Below are positions 37,689 through 46,141 of a DNA stretch of 64,000 nt, piece after piece; position 1 is the first letter of the stretch; the number at the start of each line of letters is the position of its first letter. This DNA comes from Torulaspora globosa. Taxonomy: Eukaryota > Ascomycota > Saccharomycetes > Saccharomycetales > Saccharomycetaceae. Where the stretch lies: the NCBI RefSeq assembly GCF_014133895.1, contig NC_050730.1, positions 62,001 to 126,000 on the forward strand, given 5' to 3'. The position numbers were made by a program, and so were the translations under genes. A model generated the notes under the pieces. The model ran no database searches. It was not told where the DNA came from and saw only the letters and a program-made list of their open reading frames with translations.

Positions 37689-39530
37689 ATGGCTGAAGGT
37701 GTTTTCCAAGGTGCTATCGGTATCGATTTGGGTACCACTTACTCTTGTGTTGCTACTTACGAGTCCTCTGTTGAGATTATTGCCAACGAGCAAGGTAACA
37801 GAGTTACTCCTTCGTTCGTTGCATTCACCCCAGAGGAGAGATTGATCGGTGAGGCTGCCAAGAACCAAGCTGCTTTGAACCCAGAGAACACCGTCTTCGA
37901 TGCCAAGCGTTTGATCGGTAGAAGATACGATGAGGAGTCTGTTCAAAACGACATGAAGACTTGGCCTTTCAAGGTGATCGATGTCGACGGTTCTCCAGTC
38001 ATCGAGGTGCAGTACTTGGGCGAGACCAAGACTTTCTCCCCACAGGAAATCTCTGCTATGGTGTTGACCAAGATGAAGGAGATCGCCGAGGCCAAGATTG
38101 GCCAAAAGGTTGAGAAGGCTGTTATTACCGTTCCAGCTTACTTCAACGATGCTCAAAGACAGGCCACCAAAGATGCAGGTTCCATTGCTGGTTTGAACGT
38201 CTTGCGTATCATCAACGAACCAACCGCCGCTGCCATTGCTTACGGTTTGGGTGCTGGTAAGTCCGACAAAGAAAGACACGTGTTGATCTTCGATTTGGGT
38301 GGTGGTACTTTCGATGTCTCCTTGCTGCACATCGCTGGTGGTGTCTACACCGTCAAGTCCACTTCCGGTAACACTCACTTGGGTGGTCAAGATTTCGACA
38401 CCAACTTGTTGGAACACTTCAAGGCTGAGTTCAAGAAGAAGACCGGTAGCGACATCTCAAACGACGCTAGAGCTTTGAGAAGATTGAGAACTGCTGCTGA
38501 AAGAGCTAAGAGAACCTTGTCCTCTGTTACTCAAACCACCGTTGAAGTTGACTCTTTGTTCGACGGTGAAGACTTTGAGACTTCTATCACCAGAGCTAGA
38601 TTCGAAGACTTGAACTCCTCTCTATTTAAATCTACCTTGGAACCAGTCGAACAAGTATTGAAGGATGCTAAGATCTCCAAGTCTCAAATTGACGAAGTTG
38701 TCTTGGTCGGTGGTTCTACCAGAATTCCAAAGGTTCAAAAATTGTTGTCTGACTTCTTCGAAGGTAAGCAGTTGGAGAAATCTATCAACCCAGATGAAGC
38801 CGTTGCTTACGGTGCCGCTGTTCAAGGTGCTATCTTGACTGGTCAATCTACCAACGATGAGACCAAGGACTTGCTATTGTTGGATGTTGCTCCATTGTCT
38901 TTGGGTGTCGGTATGCAAGGTGACATTTTCGGTATTGTTGTCCCAAGAAACACTACCGTCCCAACCATCAAGAGAAGAACTTTCACAACTGTTGCTGACC
39001 ACCAGACCACCGTTCAATTCCCAGTTTACCAAGGTGAACGTGTCAACTGTAAAGAAAACACTTTGTTGGGTGAATTCGACTTGAAGAACATTCCTCCAAT
39101 GGCTGCTGGTGAACCAGTTCTAGAAGCCATCTTCGAAGTTGACGCTAATGGTATCCTAAAGGTCACCGCCGTTGAGAAGTCTACCGGTAAGTCCGCTAAC
39201 ATCACCATCTCCAACGCCGTCGGTAGATTGTCTTCCGAAGACATTGAAAAGATGGTTAACCAAGCTGAAGAATTCAAGGCCGCTGATGAAGCTTTCGCCA
39301 AGAGACACGAAGCTAGACAAAGATTGGAGTCCTACGTTGCATCCATCGAACAAAACGTCACTGACCCTGTCTTGTCTTCTAAGTTGAAGAGAGGTGCCAA
39401 GTCCAAGATCGAAGCCGCTTTGTCTGATGCTTTGGCTGCTTTGGAAATTGAAGACGCCTCCACCGATGACTTGAGAAAGGCTGAAGTCGGTTTGAAGAGA
39501 GTCGTTACCAAGGCTATGTCTTCCCGCTAA
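37689..39530 (+). CDS. SSB1: Ssb ribosome-associated Hsp70 chaperone
   Basis: Translation from the ATG at 37689 ([20 protein letters not shown]) gives 613 residues, exactly the S. cerevisiae Ssb1/Ssb2 length; a 12-codon extension upstream begins at a non-ATG codon. Hsp70 signatures are present: [48 protein letters not shown] and [16 protein letters not shown]. The substrate-binding domain follows. Ssb binds nascent chains at the ribosome with RAC (Zuo1-Ssz1). Codon use is extreme (GGT, GCT, TTG, AGA, AAG), marking a highly expressed gene. It stands where S. cerevisiae has SSB2 (YNL209W) and SSB1 (YDL229W) on two chromosomes; here there is one. Confidence 0.99.
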   Translation: MAEGVFQGAIGIDLGTTYSCVATYESSVEIIANEQGNRVTPSFVAFTPEERLIGEAAKNQAALNPENTVFDAKRLIGRRYDEESVQNDMKTWPFKVIDVDGSPVIEVQYLGETKTFSPQEISAMVLTKMKEIAEAKIGQKVEKAVITVPAYFNDAQRQATKDAGSIAGLNVLRIINEPTAAAIAYGLGAGKSDKERHVLIFDLGGGTFDVSLLHIAGGVYTVKSTSGNTHLGGQDFDTNLLEHFKAEFKKKTGSDISNDARALRRLRTAAERAKRTLSSVTQTTVEVDSLFDGEDFETSITRARFEDLNSSLFKSTLEPVEQVLKDAKISKSQIDEVVLVGGSTRIPKVQKLLSDFFEGKQLEKSINPDEAVAYGAAVQGAILTGQSTNDETKDLLLLDVAPLSLGVGMQGDIFGIVVPRNTTVPTIKRRTFTTVADHQTTVQFPVYQGERVNCKENTLLGEFDLKNIPPMAAGEPVLEAIFEVDANGILKVTAVEKSTGKSANITISNAVGRLSSEDIEKMVNQAEEFKAADEAFAKRHEARQRLESYVASIEQNVTDPVLSSKLKRGAKSKIEAALSDALAALEIEDASTDDLRKAEVGLKRVVTKAMSSR

Positions 39531-39644
39531 GCAGTTTGTTAAGATTGTTACTTCATTTCTAGTCTTAATCTGTATCTTAGTATAATGTTTCATTGTATAT
39601 CCCACACTCTATTGAAGAAAGCAAATTGAGTTCACCATTTTACC

Positions 39645-41390
39645 CTAAGAAACTATCATGCTTTGACCCTTTCTTGGCCCCCGTATCTCATCATACTTGA
39701 GTATTCCCTTACACCTACCACATATTAGCCCGCTAACTGTGATACCATCTGGAGAGACTCCTAGTTCTTCGCCTCTTAATTTGGCTTTCTTTATTTCTCG
39801 CGCTTCTGGTACATATTTGCAATTCAAGCACCTGTAACCGCTAAATTTATAGCGGCCATAGCATCTGCCGCAAATACGGTGATTGCCAGACCAGTCTTTG
39901 TAGAAATATCGTACGCCCTTGCGTGGGCAGGCAATGCAATGTTTGAGACATTTGGTTGTCGTAAATTTTGGTTGTTCCTTGATACAATGCTCGCCACAAG
40001 CATGTACTGTGAGCTTATTCTCCAAGACAATATTTTTACCAGATTCTGTGGTGATTCCGTAGACTACTTGCTGGCCACATTTTTCTTCGCTGAATCCGAA
40101 ATAAATGGGTTCTCTTTTGACTTCATCGGGAGCTGGCCTTCTCTTGTGACCACTGCGACAATAGGATAGAACATTTTGCAGTGGCGAACGTCCAGCAATG
40201 TGACAATCGTAAGTGAAATGGCAATTTACCTTGCGACCTTCAATGGTCTCCGTTCTTGCCGATCTGGTAGTTACTGTTGTAGCGATTCCTAAAGAGCGAG
40301 AAACATGCACAATTCCATTCATGATGGATGGATATATGGTCTGGATCGAAACTTTATAAGCATCCGGTCCCTCATTACGTTTGACGACGTAGCCATCTGA
40401 GTCGATAAGCCCTGCCAAAAAAGCTTCACGAATCTGGATGTCTTCAGACCACATGAACGAAGGGACCTGCTTCTCACCATCCAGATCTCTCTTGAATTTT
40501 AGATTAAGAACAACATTCCAGAACGGATTCTCTTTCCTCAGATTCCGATTTCTACGGTTGCCATCTGCCTTTTCGCCGAAATATAATCTGGTGTGCTTAG
40601 CTCTTAAAGGAACCTGTTCGTCCTTGTAGGTTGGATATAACCCCCAAGCTCTACATCTCTCAGTGAGGCCTTTCATGAGCTCAGTGTCAAAACTGTCGAC
40701 ACTAATTTCAGGTTCCTTAGTGGTACCGTCGCCAAGCCAAAGTCCAAGAAGCCATGCCATGTCGAGCACATACGGAGTAATAAGATGTTTCTGCCCCGTC
40801 AAAAACTCCGACAGGACACCTCTGCCAGTCAATATAGGTCCGAACCGTAGAAATGAATTGACGCGAATATGAGCTTCTAACAGATCCAGATCTCGGACTT
40901 GTATACTGAACTCCAGATAAAGTCCGTGTTCCTCTTCCTTTTGTGCCATGAAAGCTCTCGCAAGCATCTCACCTTCTGGGGTCATGGGAAAGTCCTTGTG
41001 ATGTGTTTTTGGCAGGTTTATTATCCGACCGTCTGGGGTCAATTGTTCCTCCATAGTTTTCCACTTAACCTTATAATTGTTCCTCTTGAAAGAGTTCTCA
41101 AGCGTCGGTTTGGCTGACGTCCTCAAAGGCAGCCTGTGAGCCACAGTGCATTTAAATCCCAGTCTGTGATATATCTGTTTCCTCAAGGGATCAGTCCGAC
41201 CAGCCTCTCCCTCGTTTGCTCTATGCTTAGTCTTTTGCAGGAGCTGATAAGTCATCTGTTCATCCTTCGATATCGAAGTAATACGATCTACTGTCCCGTC
41301 TGCACATAAAACCATCGAATTAGTTGTGATATGTTGGATTGGCTTCGCTTGGCCATCAGCCATCAGTATTTTGGTACCTTGCTCGAACAT
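39645..41390 (-). CDS. HO: HO mating-type switching endonuclease
   Basis: The 581-residue protein starts at the first in-frame ATG, 41390 (MFEQGTKILMADGQAKPI). HO cuts the MAT locus to start mating-type switching. It is a domesticated relative of the VMA1 intein. The two LAGLIDADG motifs are WLLGLWLGDGTT (213-224, Asp221) and FLAGLIDSDGYVV (324-336, Asp330/Asp332). The intein-type block B CTVAHRL (TxxH) is kept. The HO-specific C-terminal zinc finger has Cys pairs from residue 465 to 560 (CLKHCIAC, CGRCYGRY, CLNCKYVPEAREIKKAK, CGRC). No frameshift or missing catalytic residue is visible, so the gene appears intact. It lies convergent with SSB, matching YDL227C. Confidence 0.98.
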   Translation of the reverse strand: MFEQGTKILMADGQAKPIQHITTNSMVLCADGTVDRITSISKDEQMTYQLLQKTKHRANEGEAGRTDPLRKQIYHRLGFKCTVAHRLPLRTSAKPTLENSFKRNNYKVKWKTMEEQLTPDGRIINLPKTHHKDFPMTPEGEMLARAFMAQKEEEHGLYLEFSIQVRDLDLLEAHIRVNSFLRFGPILTGRGVLSEFLTGQKHLITPYVLDMAWLLGLWLGDGTTKEPEISVDSFDTELMKGLTERCRAWGLYPTYKDEQVPLRAKHTRLYFGEKADGNRRNRNLRKENPFWNVVLNLKFKRDLDGEKQVPSFMWSEDIQIREAFLAGLIDSDGYVVKRNEGPDAYKVSIQTIYPSIMNGIVHVSRSLGIATTVTTRSARTETIEGRKVNCHFTYDCHIAGRSPLQNVLSYCRSGHKRRPAPDEVKREPIYFGFSEEKCGQQVVYGITTESGKNIVLENKLTVHACGEHCIKEQPKFTTTKCLKHCIACPRKGVRYFYKDWSGNHRICGRCYGRYKFSGYRCLNCKYVPEAREIKKAKLRGEELGVSPDGITVSGLICGRCKGILKYDEIRGPRKGQSMIVS

Positions 41391-42808
41391 GCCGCAATCG
41401 ACAATGCTCTCTCCCGGAGGAAGAGACGGGACAGATCGGAAAGCATGCAAATATTTAGGCAGTCTTGATCAGCTTTAATAGCAGTTAAGGCCGCAACTCG
41501 TCCTCCACATCAATCGCCATCTTTCAAACGCCATTACAGTTGACTGGATCGTGGTCGCTACAATTAGGCGCCAACGCCATCGATTTGGCGTCCCAACTCG
41601 CTAAAGATCAGGCTCGTCACCACTACCTTCAATAAATATAGTTCCTCTTTAGTATATTCAACATCCACCGTAAATCAATTTCAGGATCTTCGACCTAAAA
41701 GATAGGCATCCTGATGTCGCCGGAAAAAGAAATACGCCACGTTAAGCTCCATGCCTCAAAGCTGTCGTGGAATTAAGATGCCAACTTGGGTGAAATTACT
41801 CCGGTCGAAATCTCTTCTTTCCTGGCGAGCAAGATTTTTCACGTCCCAGGTGTCAGTAAATGATGCGGTGTTGGAAAACGCGATTGCGAGGCGTGGGGTA
41901 GATCTGCAGCGTGCCAAATATCCATAAGGCTTCTCTTTGGCTTTAAGATTTTTTTTTCCATATTTTATTAATTACTGTCATCTCGGTGTCAGCGATCGCG
42001 AAATACCGTTTTCCAATTGGTGATCCCGAACAAGTTTATAATATTGCCCCCCAGTTCTTATTCATCAACCCGCCAGATGAGCCTTGACATAACCTGCCTA
42101 GCGGTCGTCCACGATTTTCCTTACTTGATTCGTAGCCCCTGTCATTGGTTGGGGTTATGACTACGTTTTTCGACACGCTCTGACGCCAAATGAGGTTCGG
42201 AGCTGCAAGAATGTTGGATTATCGTTGACCGGATAATGCTGTGAGTCGGTTGCCTTCGTTTTTGCCTGGCAGTTCGGCATTTATTTTCCTCATTTGAGCC
42301 TCCCTGCAGCTCCCTGGACGCTCCTTATTCAATACGTAACAATTGATTGAAGATAGTAAATCTCGAGAGATGCCTGTCCTGTCGTGTAGTCTAGACGGGT
42401 GTATCAGACAGAAGAAGCGGACTGGCGGTCGGCTTAGATAGTGTGTCGGACGTAATCTTGGATTTTAACCCTTCTGGGACACCTAACACAAGCAGACTGC
42501 TTATCGAGCAGATCTGTCGGCAAACATACAGCCGACACATATGCGGCCGACGCAGGAGTCTCCTGCATAGCTCAAGCCCATGTTTCCCGCTCGTATCTGA
42601 GTGTTCTGCCTGGGATGTTTGTTTGCCAAGCCATGCCAAGCCATGCCAAGCCACGATGCGCTGACGCGCTATGACGCAGATCGAAAGGAAACAAAGAAGA
42701 ACTACGTCAGACCAAGTATTAAAGGCAACTGGCGTGAAAGCTTTCGCTGAAGCCTCTGCTGCTCTTCGATTGCCTGAGATCGTCGAAGATATCTGAAAAT
42801 ACAAGCAC
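41391..42808. promoter_or_regulatory. Long HO upstream region
   Basis: This 1.42 kb stretch between HO (minus) and a small plus-strand gene is the largest intergenic interval in the window and holds no supported gene. Near the HO end are one SBF-type CGCGAAA (41997-42003), an MCB-like AACGCGA (41878) and an AT-rich stretch with T9 (about 41949). Toward the far end are a palindrome (42552-42566) and a 10-bp tandem repeat (42625-42654). S. cerevisiae HO has a similarly long URS1/URS2 regulatory region, so the length itself is meaningful. Confidence 0.6.
42625..42654. repeat. 10-bp tandem repeat, three copies
   Basis: GCCAAGCCAT occurs at 42625-42634 and 42635-42644, and GCCAAGCCAC at 42645-42654. 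It sits in the HO / small-gene intergenic region. Confidence 0.85.
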
Positions 42809-43117
42809 ATGGACCATCATAACTGTCAGAATCACCACTGCTGTGAAGGGAGACGAGGTAGAAGGGGAAGAAGATGCAGACCTGGAGCTGTCTACCTGTT
42901 GGTGTCTTTCGTTGTACGTCAAAGCGTTAAGGCGTACAAGAAGAAGAAGCAGCAAAAGACGGTGGCCGCTGCAGCTGGTTCTGGTGGGGCTGTTGCAGCT
43001 GGTCCTGGTGGGGCCGCTAGAGCTGGTCCTGACGAACCCGCTTCATATAACGAAAAGAGCGACTACCACAAGAGAGATGAGAAGAACGGAGATGATGCTC
43101 CACCACCTTATCTGTGA
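42809..43117 (+). CDS. Small basic protein with C-terminal PPPY motif, unrecognised
   Basis: I do not recognise this 102-residue frame. It starts at an ATG and has a Cys/His-rich head (MDHHNCQNHHCCEGRRGRRG), a hydrophobic-then-basic helix (VYLLVSFVVRQSVKAYKKKK), an Ala/Gly/Pro segment built of 8-residue repeats (AAGSGGAV, AAGPGGAA, RAGPDEPA), a charged stretch and a final PPPYL. PPPY is a typical ligand of WW domains such as those of Rsp5. Codon choice (AAG, AGA, GGT, GCT) looks like a real yeast gene. It sits upstream of RIO2 in the same orientation, the position of YNL208W in S. cerevisiae, but I see no sequence similarity to that protein. An overlapping frame from 42843 is less protein-like. 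Confidence 0.5.
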   Translation: MDHHNCQNHHCCEGRRGRRGRRCRPGAVYLLVSFVVRQSVKAYKKKKQQKTVAAAAGSGGAVAAGPGGAARAGPDEPASYNEKSDYHKRDEKNGDDAPPPYL

Positions 43118-43166
43118 CGCCGGTAGGCTTCGAGTTAATGCTATCTAATGTTTCGTATAATATGAG

Positions 43167-43211
43167 TGAAATTTTTCATATAATAAAGAGGCTCTTAAGC
43201 GATGAGATGAG
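43167..43211. promoter_or_regulatory. RRPE (43167-43178) plus PAC (43199-43211) upstream of RIO2
   Basis: The minus strand at 43167-43178 reads TGAAAAATTTCA (RRPE, Stb3), and the plus strand at 43199-43211 reads GCGATGAGATGAG, a classic PAC element (Dot6/Tod6). The pair lies 60-105 bp upstream of the RIO2 ATG, the standard architecture of ribosome-biogenesis promoters. Confidence 0.85.
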
Positions 43212-43270
43212 CTATATCAAGCAAAGCTGGGGCCCAGGTGTGGGCATCGTAGCAATCTTACCAGCCAGTT

Positions 43271-44521
43271 ATGAAATTGGATATAGGCCATATGCGGTAC
43301 CTTACCGCGGACGATTTTAAAGTGCTGAAGGCTGTGGAACAGGGCTCGAAAAACCACGAAGTGGTTCCCACGAGCCTGATTCATCAGATATCCGGCATGA
43401 GGGCGATCTCCGGGACCAATAGAGCCATTGGCGATCTTGCCAAGGTGAAGCTTATATCGAGGGTAAGGAACGCCAAGTACGACGGATACAAGCTGACTTT
43501 CAATGGATTCGACTATTTGGCTGTCAAATCGATGCTTAATAAAGACACGGTTTATTCATTTGGGAGCACCATCGGCGTCGGGAAGGAATCCGACATCTAC
43601 CAAGTTAGCGATAAGAATGGTGTAGCTAAGGTCATGAAGATCCATAGACTGGGAAGAACTTCGTTCCGGACGGTCAAGAACAATAGAGATTACTTAAAGA
43701 GATCCAACCAGGGCACGAATTGGATGCACCTATCCTCGTTGGCAGCTAACAAGGAATACCAGTTCATGTCACTGTTACACTCAAAGGGCTTTATAGTACC
43801 TGAACCATTCGATAGTTCCCGTCACATGGTCCTGATGGAACGCATTGATGGCTTCCCAATGAGAAATCTGAGGAAGCATCGGAATATACCGAAACTTTAC
43901 AGTGATCTCATGCTTTTCATCCTTAAGCTAGCTAATAGCGGATTGATTCATTGCGACTTCAATGAGTTCAATATCATGATCAAGAATGACGTCGAAGACT
44001 CAACCGACTGCGGTTTCGTGGTGATCGATTTTCCACAATGCATATCAATTGAGCACAGGGATGCAGAGTTTTACTTCCAGCGAGACGTCGAGTGTATCAG
44101 ACGATTTTTCAGGAAGAAATTGAAGTACGATCCTAAACCTGATGTGGCAATGCTCGACGAAAGCGGATTCGGTGACGGATACAGATATGCATACCCGGAG
44201 TTCGGCAGAGACGTTTGCAGGTGCGATAATCTTGATGAGCTCGTGCAAGCTTCTGGATTCAGTAAGAAACATCCCGGTGATAGATCCCTGGAAGAAGCTG
44301 TTGACAGTATGCGGAACCATGAGTATGTCTCTGACGAGGAGAGTTACTCTAGCCAGGGAGAGGATTCTGACTATTATAACTCAGACGACTATGAAGAGGA
44401 CGAGGAGGCAGAAACCACAGATTCCGAGGATGACGAAAATGAACGCATCATCGAAGCTCTCACCACCGGGGTTGGGAACTTGAAAATGGATAAATTAGGC
44501 AATTACATACTTGAGGATTGA
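43271..44521 (+). CDS. RIO2: Rio2 atypical kinase/ATPase of 40S maturation
   Basis: The 416-residue protein starts at the ATG at 43271 (MKLDIGHMRYLTADDFKVLK), with the Rio2-specific winged-helix domain at the N-terminus (about 1-90). The RIO kinase domain follows: P-loop STIGVGKESDIYQV, Lys in VMKIHRLGRTSF, catalytic loop LIHCDFNEFNIMI (Asp in HCDFNEFN) and metal-binding VVIDFPQ. The C-terminus is acidic (EEDEEAETTDSEDDEN) and ends KLGNYILED. Rio2 is needed in the cytoplasm for late pre-40S maturation, before cleavage of 20S rRNA. The promoter carries PAC and RRPE. It corresponds to YNL207W and is convergent with RTT106. Confidence 0.98.
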   Translation: MKLDIGHMRYLTADDFKVLKAVEQGSKNHEVVPTSLIHQISGMRAISGTNRAIGDLAKVKLISRVRNAKYDGYKLTFNGFDYLAVKSMLNKDTVYSFGSTIGVGKESDIYQVSDKNGVAKVMKIHRLGRTSFRTVKNNRDYLKRSNQGTNWMHLSSLAANKEYQFMSLLHSKGFIVPEPFDSSRHMVLMERIDGFPMRNLRKHRNIPKLYSDLMLFILKLANSGLIHCDFNEFNIMIKNDVEDSTDCGFVVIDFPQCISIEHRDAEFYFQRDVECIRRFFRKKLKYDPKPDVAMLDESGFGDGYRYAYPEFGRDVCRCDNLDELVQASGFSKKHPGDRSLEEAVDSMRNHEYVSDEESYSSQGEDSDYYNSDDYEEDEEAETTDSEDDENERIIEALTTGVGNLKMDKLGNYILED

Positions 44522-44593
44522 CGAATCTTCTCCAGTAAAGCGCTCATAGCAGATCAACGCGAATGTCTTCAGGTTCCGTCGAGACTTATTCTT

Positions 44594-45886
44594 TCAGCCG
44601 TATTCCACGCCAGAGCCTTCTTCATCGTCGTCCACCTCTATCGGTATATCCTCCAACCCGATGTCTGCGGTGCTACCCACTGTCTGTGACTGTTCATTTT
44701 CTACTGCAAATTGCCTATTATCCGAAAGCACGTCATCACGCTCGGCGCCGTTCAGCTCAATGTCTTCGCCATTTTCCTCAGCCTCCGACTCTACACCGCT
44801 TCCATCTGACAAATCACTTTCGCCTTCAAAATTCTCGTCTTCTTCGTCATCATCCGAACCCAGTCTGATATTTGGAGCAGTTGCTTCATTTTCCATTTGC
44901 TGAGCAGCCTCTTCAAGCGCAGAAGGTACATTGTCACCTTCGTTGTTCTGTTGGCCTCCCTTACTTTTCGACTTTGCCTTTAATTCCGCAGACATCGATT
45001 TATCCTTCACTTGCTTTCTCTTCACATATTCGTCAATTTTGGCAAATTCATTCTGATCAATCATCGAAAATTCGAACTTCTGCTCGCCTTTAGTGATTAA
45101 AGTTACGTTGAACGTTAATCTTGTAATAGAAGAGTATGTTATCGCCTCAATGTCTACGGATTGGAAAAGTAGTATAGGCTTTTTGAAACCGAAGATCAAA
45201 TGGTCGGGTAGAAAATACAGAGTGCCCTCTTTGGTTCCCCTATGGCACTCGACATGGAAAGACTCATTTGCTGCTCTTTGACTGGAAAAGAACGGGTCTG
45301 AGATTCTGAATCCTGCTAAGATAGCCTGTTTCCTCATATACTCGACACAATTTGAGAAATCATCAACCGAAGAATCCAGAAGGCCAGATTCCTTAAACTG
45401 CTCAAGTAGCGCATTTTTATTCAAAGTCATTAAAATCGGTTCCGTATACTTACCACTAACCGAATTTTCGTAACTGATAAAGATGTAAATGTAGTTCTGC
45501 TTCTCAGCTACCGGAAGGAAGGTAGCCATCTTAATATTTGTCCTCAAGTCTTTGATCGTCAACTCTGGCTTACCATTTTTCAACAACGATAGCATAGGTT
45601 TCCCTGTCTGTGGGGACAAATGCAATATGAAGTTCAACTTCTTTCGTATTGGAGAAAGGACAGATGCATCCTTAATGGAAAAAATTATCTGGTTCTTATC
45701 GGGAGCTGTATTTTCCAATTGGCCTTCTTCACCGTCAAGTTTCCTCACCTTCCTGGCTTGATCAGCATTCTCAGAGGCATGCATATATAGCTGTTCGAAG
45801 ACTGGCAGTGATTCCGGCACAATGTTCACTACGCCAATAACCTTTGATCGTAGTTCATCGGGCAACTTTTCCAAGAATGGATCCAT
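44594..45886 (-). CDS. RTT106: Rtt106 histone H3-H4 chaperone
   Basis: The 430-residue protein starts at the ATG at 45886 (MDPFLEKLPDELRSKVIGVV). The central part is the tandem PH-like histone-binding region, with IIFSIKDASVLSPIRKKLNF, KNALLEQFKESGLLDSS, FHVECHRGTKEGTLYFLPDH and LIFGFKKPILLFQSVDIEAI. The C-terminus is a long acidic tail (GSDDDEEDENFEGESDLSDG). Rtt106 deposits H3K56-acetylated H3-H4 behind replication forks and helps silence heterochromatin and regulate histone genes. It corresponds to YNL206C, convergent with RIO2 and in tandem with GCS1. Confidence 0.96.
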   Translation of the reverse strand: MDPFLEKLPDELRSKVIGVVNIVPESLPVFEQLYMHASENADQARKVRKLDGEEGQLENTAPDKNQIIFSIKDASVLSPIRKKLNFILHLSPQTGKPMLSLLKNGKPELTIKDLRTNIKMATFLPVAEKQNYIYIFISYENSVSGKYTEPILMTLNKNALLEQFKESGLLDSSVDDFSNCVEYMRKQAILAGFRISDPFFSSQRAANESFHVECHRGTKEGTLYFLPDHLIFGFKKPILLFQSVDIEAITYSSITRLTFNVTLITKGEQKFEFSMIDQNEFAKIDEYVKRKQVKDKSMSAELKAKSKSKGGQQNNEGDNVPSALEEAAQQMENEATAPNIRLGSDDDEEDENFEGESDLSDGSGVESEAEENGEDIELNGAERDDVLSDNRQFAVENEQSQTVGSTADIGLEDIPIEVDDDEEGSGVEYG

Positions 45887-46141
45887 CTCGCCGGTAGTAC
45901 CTCAGGTATAGCAGGAGGACCCAACTCACAAGGTTGACGTGCTAGTATTGGCCCAGGTACCAAGTTCATGATTATAGTTCAATAGCCATAAGAGATGAAA
46001 AATCATCCGCAACGGCAGGATCTATCAGATGTGCTATACAAATTGAACCTTCAGGGCTCAGTAATCATCCATCAGGCATTTATCACAGCTTACTGGGCAG
46101 GCACTGATAAACATACAGGGTTGGAAGCCGACTTAGCACGG

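Noticed and set aside
42843..43148. 101-codon frame overlapping the small PPPY gene
   Set aside because: Its composition is unlike a yeast protein, and the other frame has better codon use and a sensible domain layout.
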